Assembly (NCBI GenBank): GCA_036521415.1
Contig: DATDHU010000081.1
Location: 35,767-99,766, forward strand
Direction of reading: 5' to 3'
Origin: DASXMT01 sp036521415
GTDB lineage: Bacteria; Actinomycetota; Acidimicrobiia; Acidimicrobiales; RAAP-2
DNA length: 64,000 nucleotides
The translations under genes and the position numbers were made by a program. Under the pieces are notes generated by a model that was given only the letters and a program-made list of their open reading frames with translations, ran no database searches and was not told the origin of the DNA. Positions 1 to 8,421 of this stretch are shown here, piece after piece (the stretch's first letter is position 1; the number at the start of each line of letters is the position of its first letter).

Positions 1-420
1 CGACACGACCAGGTCGAAGGTCTCGTCGCCAAAGCGACTCAGGTCTTCGGCGGCGTGCACTTCGAAGGTGCAGTTGGGGGCGTCAGCGTGGTGCTGGCGG
101 GCGGTCTCGACCATGCTCTGGGCCACATCCAGCCCGATCACCGAGTCGAAACGGGCGCCGAGGGGTGCTGTCACCCGGCCTACGCCGCAGCCAAAGTCGA
201 GTGCCCGCTGGCGGTGCTTGGCCAGGCCCAGCCGGTCGCACTCCGCCAACAAGAAGCCGACGAACTCCTCCCCGGTCCGGAAGAACGCGTCTCGATCACC
301 TCCATACCGGAACTGGGGATCGGTCAGAATGGCGTACAGGGGATTGACCGAGCCCCAATCCTCCCATGCCTGGCGATGCATCTTGGACGACATCGCCTGC
401 ACCATAATCGCGCCGCTCAT
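1..420 (-). CDS. Class I SAM-dependent methyltransferase, 3' end cut by the window
   Basis: The reverse strand reads open from an ATG at 420 to base 1, giving 140 residues with no stop, so the C-terminal part lies outside the window. The protein shows the SAM-binding motif I as LDFGCGVGRVT (about residues 89-99), an acidic end of strand two (GLDVAQSM), and an AEDL...DLVVS stretch typical of the Methyltransf_11/25 fold. The N-terminus (WEDWGSVNPLYAIL) is common in small stand-alone methyltransferases. The substrate cannot be told. It is divergent from the arylsulfatase. Confidence 0.8.
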   Translation of the reverse strand, partial: MSGAIMVQAMSSKMHRQAWEDWGSVNPLYAILTDPQFRYGGDRDAFFRTGEEFVGFLLAECDRLGLAKHRQRALDFGCGVGRVTAPLGARFDSVIGLDVAQSMVETARQHHADAPNCTFEVHAAEDLSRFGDETFDLVVS

Positions 421-559
421 TCGTCTCTGAGCCAAGTCACCGACGCGCTGCATGTCGCGCGGCTGCCCGGTTTCTCCTGCGCCCCTTCGGGTCCCTCCCG
501 ACGCCCCTTTCGGTGAGCATCCGCTGAAACGCGAGCCAATTCTCGATAGAACCTTCGCC

Positions 560-613
560 ATGGATCTCGTCAGCCTGATGCCGGCCGCCCACGTCACCCC
601 GGTCACCCGATGA
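560..613 (+). CDS. Possible 17-codon leader ORF coupled to the arylsulfatase
   Basis: A short ORF (MDLVSLMPAAHVTPVTR) ends in a TGA that overlaps the arylsulfatase ATG as ATGA. A weak promoter, CTGAAA at 524-529 and TAGAAC at 547-552 with 17 bp between, would start the transcript close to this ATG. Its existence as a translated peptide is inference. The alternative is plain 5' untranslated sequence. Confidence 0.25.
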   Translation: MDLVSLMPAAHVTPVTR

Positions 614-2898
614 GCCCCGGCCAGCCCACCGTGGGCGGTCTCACCGTCTCGGAGGCCACGGTGGTCCGCCCGCGCGAGAACAGTCCACCGCGAGGCGCCC
701 CCAACGTGGTGGCCATCGTGCTCGACGACACCGGATTCGCCCATCTGGGCAGCTTCGGGTCGGACATCGCCACCCCCAACATGGACCGCCTGGCCGAAGG
801 AGGGCTTCGCTACAACCGGTTCCACGTAACCTCGCTGTGCTCCCCGACCCGGGCCTCATTCCTCACCGGGAGGAACCATCACGCGGTGGGCATGGGCTTC
901 CTGGCCGACATCCCCCTCGGCTTCCCCGGCTACACGGCGCGGATCCCCAGCACGGCGGCGACCCTTCCCCGAATCCTGAAGGACGCCGGTTACAACACGA
1001 TGGCCGTGGGCAAGTGGCACCTGACGCCACGGTGGCAGCGCTCGTCGGCCGGACCGTTCGACACCTGGCCCCTCGGGCTCGGCTTCGAGCGCTATTACGG
1101 GTTCCTACAGGGGGACGCCAACCAGTGGACCCCCAACCTGGTGTGCGACAACCACTACGTGGACCCACCCTCGCGGCCGGAGGACGGGTACCACCTGAGC
1201 GAGGACCTGGCCGACCGGGCCTCCTGCTACGTGCTCGATCAGCACCAGGCCGCTCCGGAGAAGCCGTTCTTCTTGTACTTCGCCCTCGGGGCCATGCACG
1301 CTCCCCACCACGTGGCCCAGTCCTGGGTCGATCCGTATCGGGGCCGGTTCGACAACGGCTGGGACTCCTGGCGCGAGGAGGTCTTCGCCCGCCAGCTGGC
1401 CACCGGCGTGGTCCCCGAAGGCACCGTGCTCACCCGCCGGCCTTCGTGGGTCCAGGGGTGGGAGGAACTGTCGAGCGACGAGCGTCGCATGCACGCCCGC
1501 CAACAAGAGGTGTTCGCCGGCTTCCTGACCCACACCGACGCCCAGATCGGCCGGGTCCTCTCCCTCCTCGAGGAGATCGGGCAGCTCGACAACACCGTCG
1601 TCCTGCTCTTCTCCGACAACGGGGCCAGCGCCGAGGGCGGGCAGGCCGGCAGCGTGAACGAGCACCGCTTCACGGCCCGGGTCCCCGAGTCGATGGCCGA
1701 CAACCTGGCCGCCTACGACGACTGGGGAGGGTTCAAGACCTACAACCACTACAGCTGGGCCTGGGCCGCAGCCGGCAACACCCCCTTGCGGCTCTGGAAG
1801 CGTTACACCTGGCTCGGCGGCACCCGCACACCGCTGATCGTGCACTGGCCCGAGGGCATCGAGAGCCGTGGGGCGGTGCGTTCCCAGTTCGCCCACGCCG
1901 TGGACCTCCTGCCGACCGTGCTCGACGTGACCGGCGTGGCCGCACCGGCAAGTGTCGACGGCATCACCCAGCAGGAGATCGACGGAGCCAGCCTGCGCCC
2001 TACCTTCGACGACCCTGAGGCGCCGGACCCCCGCGGCACCCAGTACTTCGAGATGCTGGGCTCGCGCTCCATCGTCCACCAGGGCTGGAAGGCGACCACC
2101 GATTACATCTCCACCGGCGTCCTCGACGAGGAGGAACTGGCCACCGGCAGTCGTGAGTTCGCCGACGACCACTGGGCCCTGTTCGACCTCACCGCCGACT
2201 TCTCCGAATCGAACGACGTCTCCTCCGAGCATCCCGACCTGGTGCGAAAGCTTCAGGACCTCTGGCTGGTCGAGGCGGGGCGGAACCAGGTGCTCCCCAT
2301 CGACGGCACGTTCATCAACCGGATCGGGGCCATGGTCCTGCCCACCTACCCGGCGGGGGCGGACCGCACCTTCCGCCCGGGCGGGGGTCCGGTCGCCGAC
2401 GAGTCACTGCCCATGCTGTTCGGTGGATTCCGGATGACCGCAGACGTCGAGGTGCCCGAAGGTGGCGCCGACGGTGTGCTCGGTGCCCTCGGTGACTGGC
2501 ACGGAGGCTTCGCCCTCTCGGTCGCCGACGGGCTCCTCGCCTTCAGCTTCTCCCGGGCCGGCGAGCTGCTCGAGGCGGTCGCCCAGGTGCCGGTGCCAGC
2601 GGGCCGCCAGACCCTGGGGGTGTCCTACGTGGTCGGGGGCGATCACCGCGGCACGTTCACTGTTCTCCACGGCGACACCCCCGTCGGGTCGACCGCGTTC
2701 ACCGGCACGCTGCCCTTCGCCCTCCAGCACGGTGGGGCCGGTCTGCGGCTGGGCTTCGATGTCGGGTTCCCGGTATCAGAGCGCTACCAGCCTCCAGCTC
2801 GATGGAACGGGACGCTGTACTCGCTGCGGATCGAGACGCCGGGCGCGCCGCCGGTGGACACGGCCGACGAGGTCCGCTCGGCACTCCACAGCGACTGA
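610..2898 (+). CDS. Arylsulfatase (type I sulfatase)
   Basis: This 762-residue protein belongs to the alkaline-phosphatase-fold sulfatases, which hydrolyse sulfate esters using a formylglycine made from cysteine. The activation motif C-S-P-T-R is at residues 77-81 and is followed by ASFLTGR. Metal ligands are visible as the DD pair at 39-40, and SDNGAS lies in the middle of the chain. The C-terminal 200 residues form the extra domain found in long arylsulfatases of the AtsA type. No signal peptide is seen, so a cytoplasmic site is likely. The Cys-type site needs a formylglycine-generating enzyme, which is not in the window. There is no Shine-Dalgarno sequence before the start. Confidence 0.9.
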   Translation: MSPGQPTVGGLTVSEATVVRPRENSPPRGAPNVVAIVLDDTGFAHLGSFGSDIATPNMDRLAEGGLRYNRFHVTSLCSPTRASFLTGRNHHAVGMGFLADIPLGFPGYTARIPSTAATLPRILKDAGYNTMAVGKWHLTPRWQRSSAGPFDTWPLGLGFERYYGFLQGDANQWTPNLVCDNHYVDPPSRPEDGYHLSEDLADRASCYVLDQHQAAPEKPFFLYFALGAMHAPHHVAQSWVDPYRGRFDNGWDSWREEVFARQLATGVVPEGTVLTRRPSWVQGWEELSSDERRMHARQQEVFAGFLTHTDAQIGRVLSLLEEIGQLDNTVVLLFSDNGASAEGGQAGSVNEHRFTARVPESMADNLAAYDDWGGFKTYNHYSWAWAAAGNTPLRLWKRYTWLGGTRTPLIVHWPEGIESRGAVRSQFAHAVDLLPTVLDVTGVAAPASVDGITQQEIDGASLRPTFDDPEAPDPRGTQYFEMLGSRSIVHQGWKATTDYISTGVLDEEELATGSREFADDHWALFDLTADFSESNDVSSEHPDLVRKLQDLWLVEAGRNQVLPIDGTFINRIGAMVLPTYPAGADRTFRPGGGPVADESLPMLFGGFRMTADVEVPEGGADGVLGALGDWHGGFALSVADGLLAFSFSRAGELLEAVAQVPVPAGRQTLGVSYVVGGDHRGTFTVLHGDTPVGSTAFTGTLPFALQHGGAGLRLGFDVGFPVSERYQPPARWNGTLYSLRIETPGAPPVDTADEVRSALHSD

Positions 2899-2975
2899 TC
2901 CGGGCCCGACGGGTGGGCTCCACGAGGCCGGCATGACGCCGCGACCCGATCCACCGATGTGGGCGGGGGCGCCGA

Positions 2976-2981
2976 TAGGGT
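2976..2981 (+). promoter_or_regulatory. -10 hexamer placing a leaderless start at 2988
   Basis: TAGGGT is followed by exactly six bases and then ATG at 2988, the spacing expected for a leaderless transcript. No good -35 is visible. A second possible -10, TATGCT at 3062-3067, sits just before a perfect 12-bp palindrome (GTGTTCGAACAC, 3075-3086), which could be an operator at its start point. Confidence 0.4.
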
Positions 2982-2987
2982 CGGCTC

Positions 2988-3176
2988 ATGGTGAGCCAGG
3001 GCAGTCCACGGTCGCGCCCTGGACCCGCCCCCGACCACCCTTGCCGCCAACACCCTGTCGCTATGCTCCGACGCGTGTTCGAACACCGACCGGCTGCCAA
3101 TTGCCGTGCCCTGGCCGAAGTGCTTGCAGCGTCTCCGCTCGGGCAGGTTGACCTGGGCAGGCGGCCCTGGCCATGA
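2988..3176 (+). CDS. Small ORF upstream of the DNA methyltransferase
   Basis: This is a 62-residue, Arg/Pro-rich ORF with no recognised domain. Its stop overlaps the methyltransferase ATG at 3173 (ATGA), and it begins at a leaderless-type ATG. Composition is close to random high-GC translation. It may be a translated coupling leader rather than a functional protein. No HTH typical of restriction-modification controller proteins is seen. Confidence 0.3.
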   Translation: MVSQGSPRSRPGPAPDHPCRQHPVAMLRRVFEHRPAANCRALAEVLAASPLGQVDLGRRPWP

Positions 3177-4672
3177 CCGCGGTGCAGCCGATTCGACCAG
3201 GTGGTCGCCGTCGGCCCACGGCGACCTCGTCGTTCGGGGTCGGTCGGCGGGAGAGCCATGACGCCTCGGGCTTCTACGGCCGTTTCACCGAGCCGGCGAT
3301 CTCGTCGGACACGGGGATCGGTGACCACCAAGAGCGCGACGCCGTGTGGGTGGGCGACGCCCGAGACATGGACCGATACGGCAAGGTGGCCGACGGCTCG
3401 GTGGCCCTGGTGGTGACGTCACCGCCGTATTTCGCCGGCAAAGAGTACGAGGCGGCCATGGGGGAGGGCCACATCCCCGCCGACTACAACGCCTACCTTC
3501 AGATGCTGCACGGGGTCTTCGAGCAGTGCCTGGCCAAGCTCGAGCCTGGGGGCCGGATCGCTGTGAACGTGGCCAACCTGGGCCGGAGACCGTACCGTTC
3601 GTTGTCCCGCGACGTCATCGACATCCTCGAGAGCCTCGGGTACCTCCTGCGGGGCGAGATCATCTGGCAAAAGAGTCATGCCGCCGGCGGGTCGTGTGCC
3701 TGGGGGACGTACCAACGGCCGGGGAACCCCGTGCTCCGGGACATCACCGAGCGGATCATCGTGGCCTCCAAGGGCCGGTTCGACCGGGCCCTCTCTCCCG
3801 AGGACCGGCTGGACCGCTCGCTGCCCAGCGAGGGTTCGATGACCATGGACGACTTCATCGACGCCACCACCGACCTGTGGGACATCCCGGCCGAGTCGGC
3901 CACCCGGGTCGGCCATCCCGCACCGTTCCCCGTCGAGCTGCCACGCCGGCTCATCGAGCTGTACACCTACCGCGACGACCTCGTCCTCGACCCGTTCATG
4001 GGCTCGGGATCGACGGCCGTGGCCGCCCTGCGTACCGATCGCCACTACGCCGGCTTCGACACCGATCCCGCCTACGTGGCCCGGGCCGACGAGCGGATCG
4101 CCCTCGAGCGCCAAAGCCTCGACCAGGCACGGGCGCTCGGCGACGGGCACCGGGTCGCCGTGCCCGCCGGCCGTTCCCCGGTGGGCGACGAGGTGGACGA
4201 CTTCTATGTGCGCGCCGTGCGCCGGGGGGAAAAGGCAAAGGAACTGGCCCGACAGGCCCTGTCTGCCGGCGGCTTCACCGACATCACCCCCGACGTCACC
4301 GTCAGCGACCTCGGGGTCAAGGTGAGCTTCGCCGCCGCCGACACCAACGGCGAGGTGTGGCTGTTCGACGTCTCCGGCGCTTTCTCCAGTACCCGCCCGG
4401 GCCTGAAGCGCATGGACGTGCTGTGGAAGGCGCTCGGCAAGGCCACCGTCCTCCATGAAGCGCTGCGGCGCGATCCCGGCCGGGCCGACCTCGGTCCCCT
4501 CGTCCTGTTGACCACCGAAGCTCCCCCCGTCCGCAGCGCAGGGGGTCGGGCACTCCGGGCTGTTCAGGTCGACGACCACAGCGGTCCGGTCCACGATGTG
4601 ATCGAGCTCGTGGACCGAGAGGGCCTGGCCCGCCTGCAACGCTATGCGCACGACGGCCGACGCCGGCAGTGA
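3173..4672 (+). CDS. Beta-class DNA methyltransferase with extra C-terminal domain
   Basis: This 499-residue enzyme should transfer methyl groups from SAM to an exocyclic amino group (N4-cytosine or N6-adenine). Motif IV TSPPY is at residues 82-86 and motif I DPFMGSG is at 273-279; that order, catalytic motif first, defines the beta class. After about residue 340 an extra 150-residue domain follows, with the run LGVKVSFAAADTNGEVW and then LFDVSGAF. This looks like a degenerate PD-(D/E)XK-type beta core, with D-V-S where D/E-x-K would be; that reading is inference. The next gene starts 9 bp after the stop and encodes a nuclease-like protein, so the two may form one module. Sequence specificity cannot be read. 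Confidence 0.85.
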   Translation: MTAVQPIRPGGRRRPTATSSFGVGRRESHDASGFYGRFTEPAISSDTGIGDHQERDAVWVGDARDMDRYGKVADGSVALVVTSPPYFAGKEYEAAMGEGHIPADYNAYLQMLHGVFEQCLAKLEPGGRIAVNVANLGRRPYRSLSRDVIDILESLGYLLRGEIIWQKSHAAGGSCAWGTYQRPGNPVLRDITERIIVASKGRFDRALSPEDRLDRSLPSEGSMTMDDFIDATTDLWDIPAESATRVGHPAPFPVELPRRLIELYTYRDDLVLDPFMGSGSTAVAALRTDRHYAGFDTDPAYVARADERIALERQSLDQARALGDGHRVAVPAGRSPVGDEVDDFYVRAVRRGEKAKELARQALSAGGFTDITPDVTVSDLGVKVSFAAADTNGEVWLFDVSGAFSSTRPGLKRMDVLWKALGKATVLHEALRRDPGRADLGPLVLLTTEAPPVRSAGGRALRAVQVDDHSGPVHDVIELVDREGLARLQRYAHDGRRRQ

Positions 4673-4681
4673 GCCACGACG

Positions 4682-5737
4682 ATGCCCGATGACCGCACCA
4701 CGGTCACCGAGCTGGCCACCGCCCTCGGCACCCTTCCCGTCGGCGACCTGACCGCTTCACTGCGCAGCCGGCCAGCCGAGGTCCGGATCGACCATCCGAC
4801 CTGGCAGCGACTGGAGGAGCTCCACCGGTCCGGGCGCCTGGCTCAGGAATTCGAATTGGCCTTCGCCAACGGACGCGCCCTGGCCCAAGCCGAGGACGGC
4901 TTGCGGGGACGGTCTCCTCGCATCATCGAATGGACCGGCGGCCGCCGACCTCCCGGCGACGAGGTCGCTCCCATCGACCTGCGCATCGACCATGTGTACC
5001 TGGTCAGCTGCAAATACGACTCGGACATCCTGGCCAACACGTCGCCGGCCCGGCTCTTCCACGGGCTGTTGGCCACAAACGGTCCGTGGGACAGGGGCGA
5101 TTGGTATGCAGCCACTGCCCCGGACGAGTTCCAGCTCTTGTACCTGGCCTGTCTCGAAGCCACCGGCCTGGCCGACCTGCCCCCGACGGCCGACCAATGC
5201 TCGCGGGACCAACACGACCGTCTCCGGCGGGCCCTGTCGAGACGCAGCTATCCCGACCGGGCCAGCCGCGAGGCATATGTCGCCCTCTGCCGGGCGGTCA
5301 GTGCCGCCTCGGCCCAACAGTGGAGGCAGGCCCTGGACGACACCCACACCAGCCCCGAGCTGATGCTGTGGCGCCTATTGCGCATCGGGAGCGCTCCTTA
5401 CTTCTTGCTCGGTATTGACCGGCGCACATCGGGGCCGGTGCAGTACCGGATCGCCTCGCCGTGGGACTGGAGGGACGAGTTCGAGCTCGTCGACTTCACC
5501 ATCGCAGCTGGGCAGGCCGGTCAGCCCCGGGTGGACTGGGCCTGTACGTTCCGTCGCCGTCGTTCCGGGCCGACCGGGACCCTCATCGGGCACGTCGAGA
5601 TCCGCTGGAGCCATGGTCGGTTCGCCCAGCCACCAGAGGCAAAGGTCTACCTCGACACCCCGATGGCCGAGCTCCCGGGCTATCACGTCCTCTCCCGGCC
5701 TGGGTCAGTGCAGCCGACACTGTGGCCCGGGCCCTGA
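4682..5737 (+). CDS. Putative PD-(D/E)XK-like nuclease paired with the methyltransferase
   Basis: This is a 351-residue cytoplasmic protein of unassigned family. Residues 80-112 contain IIEWTGG, then PIDLRID (D99) and VYLVSCKY (S109-x-K111). This spacing, with Glu83 upstream, resembles the E...D...(D/E/S)-x-K metal site of PD-(D/E)XK endonucleases. The gene follows the DNA methyltransferase by 9 bp on the same strand and would logically be the partner nuclease, or a DNA-binding subunit, of a restriction-modification-like module. That function is inference from motif and context. Its 3' end overlaps the convergent comF gene by 55 bp. Confidence 0.55.
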   Translation: MPDDRTTVTELATALGTLPVGDLTASLRSRPAEVRIDHPTWQRLEELHRSGRLAQEFELAFANGRALAQAEDGLRGRSPRIIEWTGGRRPPGDEVAPIDLRIDHVYLVSCKYDSDILANTSPARLFHGLLATNGPWDRGDWYAATAPDEFQLLYLACLEATGLADLPPTADQCSRDQHDRLRRALSRRSYPDRASREAYVALCRAVSAASAQQWRQALDDTHTSPELMLWRLLRIGSAPYFLLGIDRRTSGPVQYRIASPWDWRDEFELVDFTIAAGQAGQPRVDWACTFRRRRSGPTGTLIGHVEIRWSHGRFAQPPEAKVYLDTPMAELPGYHVLSRPGSVQPTLWPGP

Positions 5738-6411
5738 GCACCGACGTGTGCGGCCCAGAACGCGGCGTGCCACGGACACGACCCGGGTGCGATCACCCGG
5801 CCGAGGACCAGGATGGCTCCGACTTCCAGCCCGGCCAGCCGTAGCGCGGTGGCCGCGCTCTGGGCCCTGGCCCCGGTCGTGTAGCTGTCGTCGACCACCA
5901 ATGCCCGGCGTCGGCCGAGCGAGTGCACGTCAATCTCGGGATCGACGACGAACCCCTGCCGCGACGGCTGCAGGTGATCCATGCGCACCGGTCCTCTGAC
6001 CAAAAGGCGCTGGTGGTCAACGGACAGGGCGGCGACGCGGGAGACCACCGCGTCCACGGGCGAGCCGCTCGGCCGCGTCGAGGAGGGCACGGTGACAACC
6101 ATCTCCCACGACCCTCCCGCCCGCGACCGGATGTCCTCCCCGTGCCCGTCGACGAAAGCCGCCAGCAAGCGCGCGCACTGATCGACCGAGCGATGCCGGA
6201 TCTCGGCGAGCGGGGCGTCCTTGTAGCGGCGCAACAACCGGTGCATCGCATCGCCCAGCCGATAGGCGGTCATGGGCACGACCGGTACCAGGGGCATCCC
6301 GAGGCGGGCGGCCACCGCCGCGCAGCAGAAACACCGCCGGTAACCGGGCTGGGTCGGGCCCTGGCAGAAGCGGCACACCCCGAAATCGGAGGAAACGGGC
6401 TCGCGGCCCAT
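5683..6411 (-). CDS. ComF-family phosphoribosyltransferase-like protein
   Basis: The protein has an N-terminal zinc-ribbon cysteine cluster (CRFC...CFCC) followed by a phosphoribosyltransferase fold with the PRPP-binding loop RRALVVDDSYTTGA. This is the ComF layout, known for a role in DNA uptake and replication-restart biology in some bacteria. About 242 residues is usual. The ATG at 6411 is chosen because GAGGT lies 7 bp upstream; a TTG at 6453 would add 14 residues without a ribosome site. It converges on and overlaps the nuclease-like gene at its 3' end. Confidence 0.8.
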   Translation of the reverse strand: MGREPVSSDFGVCRFCQGPTQPGYRRCFCCAAVAARLGMPLVPVVPMTAYRLGDAMHRLLRRYKDAPLAEIRHRSVDQCARLLAAFVDGHGEDIRSRAGGSWEMVVTVPSSTRPSGSPVDAVVSRVAALSVDHQRLLVRGPVRMDHLQPSRQGFVVDPEIDVHSLGRRRALVVDDSYTTGARAQSAATALRLAGLEVGAILVLGRVIAPGSCPWHAAFWAAHVGAQGPGHSVGCTDPGRERT

Positions 6412-6502
6412 GGCCGGACCTCGGTTCTCGAGCGGCGCAGGTGCGCCGGCCAATGTCTCGGCGGCATCGGGGAGGCCCGGTGCCGCGAACCTGAGTCGCT
6501 GG

Positions 6503-6964
6503 TCAGCCTGTTCGCGTGGCTCCCGATGCTTCGTCCCGGTACAGCAGGAAGGTCCCGGTTGATCGACTGATCAGGTGGTCATCCGCGTCACGAACCGTGG
6601 CCTCCGCGTAGGCCACCTGGCGGGCCAGTCGCACGACCTCGCCCCGCAGCCGGTAGGCAGTGGCAACCATGGCCGGGCGCATCGTCTCCGTCTTCATCTC
6701 CAGGGTCGCCCGGGTCCGATCCCGGCCGGCCAGTGTGGCATTGATGGCGAAGTTCATGGCCGCATCGAGCAGGAGGGCGTGCACGCCGGCCTGCACGATG
6801 CCGTGCGGGTTGCCGGCCAATGCCTCCGGCGTGAAGGTGCCCTCGACCCAGCCCAGGTCCTCGCCGTCCACGCCGTAGGAGTCGAACGAGGCCCCGACCT
6901 GGCCGATCAGCTCCATCCCGCCATCGCCCAGCCACCGGTCCATGTCCTTGATGCGTCCACTCAC
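6503..6964 (-). CDS. PaaI-type hotdog thioesterase family protein
   Basis: This 153-residue single hotdog domain contains GNPHGIVQAGVHALLLDAA, the PaaI/YbgC-like helix that carries the active-site region, and a C-terminal strand set ending FLLYRDE. It probably hydrolyses an acyl-CoA. The GTG at 6964 is preferred because TAGGGT lies 8 bases upstream, close to the leaderless spacing seen elsewhere; ATG at 6943 is the alternative and a TTG at 7063 is unlikely. It is divergent from the thiolase, with an inverted repeat between them. Confidence 0.75.
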   Translation of the reverse strand: MSGRIKDMDRWLGDGGMELIGQVGASFDSYGVDGEDLGWVEGTFTPEALAGNPHGIVQAGVHALLLDAAMNFAINATLAGRDRTRATLEMKTETMRPAMVATAYRLRGEVVRLARQVAYAEATVRDADDHLISRSTGTFLLYRDEASGATRTG

Positions 6965-7054
6965 GGGGAAGAACCCTATCGGGGAGGTGTCTCGGTCCAG
7001 GGTCCCATCAGGAGCACCGGTACCCGCTTGGCCGCCCCTCCAGGTCGCTAAACT

Positions 7055-7072
7055 CTTGACCAAGTAGTCAAG
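7055..7072. promoter_or_regulatory. Inverted repeat between divergent thioesterase and thiolase
   Basis: CTTGAC and GTCAAG form perfect 6-bp arms around a 6-bp spacer. It lies 91 bp before the thioesterase start and 87 bp before the thiolase start, where a single regulator could control both. A TTGACA at 7081-7086 is a possible -35 toward the thiolase, but no convincing -10 follows. Confidence 0.45.
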
Positions 7073-7158
7073 TTTTTGCCTTGACAGCCGGACGCATCAT
7101 CCACGACAGTGAGACGGCCGGGGGCGAGGGCTCCGCCGGGCCGGAAGAGGAGGCCACC

Positions 7159-8340
7159 ATGACCAACGCCGTCATCGTCGATGCGGTTCGTACCGCAGGA
7201 GGCAAGCGCAACGGGAAGCTGCGCAATTGGCACGCCGCCGACCTGGCCTCCGAGCCGCTGAAGGCTCTCGTCGAGCGCAACAACCTTGACCCGGGGACGG
7301 TCGACGACGTGATCATGGGCTGTGTCATGCAGGTCGGCGAGCAGTCGCTCAACGTCGGACGCAACGCGGTACTGGCCGCTGGGTTTCCCGAGTCGGTGCC
7401 GGCGACCACCATCGACCGCCAGTGCGGCTCGTCCCAGCAGGCGCTGCACTTCGGCGCCCAGGGCGTCATCGCCGGCGCCTACGACATCGTGATCGCCGGT
7501 GGCGTCGAGGTGATGACCCGCACCCCCATGGGCTCATCGGTCGTTCGTGACCTCGGCTATCCCTTCGGTCCTCGCATGATGCAGCGCTACGCCGAGCGCG
7601 GCGGCCTGGTCAGTCAGGGCGAGGGCGCCGAGCTGATCGCCGAGCAGTGGGACCTGTCCCGCGAGGACCTCGATACCTACTCGGTCCGCTCCCACAAGCT
7701 GGCTGCTCAGGCCAGGGACGAGGGTCGCTTCGACAACGAGATCATCCCTGTGGCCGTCAAGGACGACGAGCGCAACGATACGAAGGAACTGATCCGGACG
7801 GACGAGGGCATCCGCCCTGACTCCTCGGTCGAGGTGCTGGCCAATCTGAAGCCCGCCTTCCGGTCCGAGAACGGCAGGGTCACCGCGGGCAACTCGTCGC
7901 AGATCACCGACGGGGCCTCGGCCGTGCTGATCATGAGCGAGGAGAGGGCGACCGCACTGGGACTGACCCCCCGCGCCCGGTTCCACACCTTCTCGGTCAT
8001 CGGCTCCGACCCGATCACCATGCTCACCGGTCCGATCCCGGCGACCAGGATGGTCCTCGAGCGGGCCAAGTTGACCCTCGACGACATCGACCTGGTCGAG
8101 ATCAACGAGGCGTTCGCCTCCGTCGTCCTCGCCTGGCAGAAGGAATTCGGTGCCGACCTCGACAAGGTCAACGTGAACGGTGGGGCGATTGCCCTCGGCC
8201 ACCCGCTCGGCGCCTCCGGGGCCAAGCTGGCCTCGACCTTGCTCAACGAGTTGGAGCGCACCGGTGGCCGCTACGGGCTCCAGACCATGTGCGAGGGCGG
8301 CGGCATGGCCAATGCCACCATCATCGAGCGACTGGGCTGA
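7159..8340 (+). CDS. Thiolase (acetyl-CoA C-acyltransferase)
   Basis: This 393-residue enzyme is a full-length thiolase. The nucleophile is in RQCGSSQQAL, the catalytic His in ALGHPLGASGAK and the second Cys in MCEGGGMANATI. It should cleave a 3-ketoacyl-CoA or condense two acyl-CoAs. The ATG at 7159 is chosen because AGGAGG lies just upstream and the protein then begins TNAVIVDAVRT, the standard thiolase N-terminus. An in-frame start at 7081 would add a non-homologous tail. The divergent hotdog thioesterase suggests a shared role in acyl-CoA turnover. Confidence 0.93.
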   Translation: MTNAVIVDAVRTAGGKRNGKLRNWHAADLASEPLKALVERNNLDPGTVDDVIMGCVMQVGEQSLNVGRNAVLAAGFPESVPATTIDRQCGSSQQALHFGAQGVIAGAYDIVIAGGVEVMTRTPMGSSVVRDLGYPFGPRMMQRYAERGGLVSQGEGAELIAEQWDLSREDLDTYSVRSHKLAAQARDEGRFDNEIIPVAVKDDERNDTKELIRTDEGIRPDSSVEVLANLKPAFRSENGRVTAGNSSQITDGASAVLIMSEERATALGLTPRARFHTFSVIGSDPITMLTGPIPATRMVLERAKLTLDDIDLVEINEAFASVVLAWQKEFGADLDKVNVNGGAIALGHPLGASGAKLASTLLNELERTGGRYGLQTMCEGGGMANATIIERLG

Positions 8341-8376
8341 CCCGCCCAATCAGCGACATCGCGGGGTGTCGTGCAC

Positions 8377-8400
8377 GAGCCGGCCTCTCGGGGCCGGTTC
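8377..8400. terminator. Hairpin between convergent thiolase and crgA
   Basis: A 9-bp stem (GAGCCGGCC with GGCCGGTTC, one G-T wobble) closes a 6-base loop in the gap between two convergent genes. There is no T-run, as is usual in high-GC actinobacteria. Confidence 0.5.
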
Positions 8401-8421
8401 GTCGCGTGGCCAGGCCGGCAG

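Noticed and set aside
3075..3086. LexA/SOS box at the palindrome GTGTTCGAACAC
   Set aside because: The actinobacterial SOS consensus needs CGAAC-N4-GTTCG spacing, which is not present.
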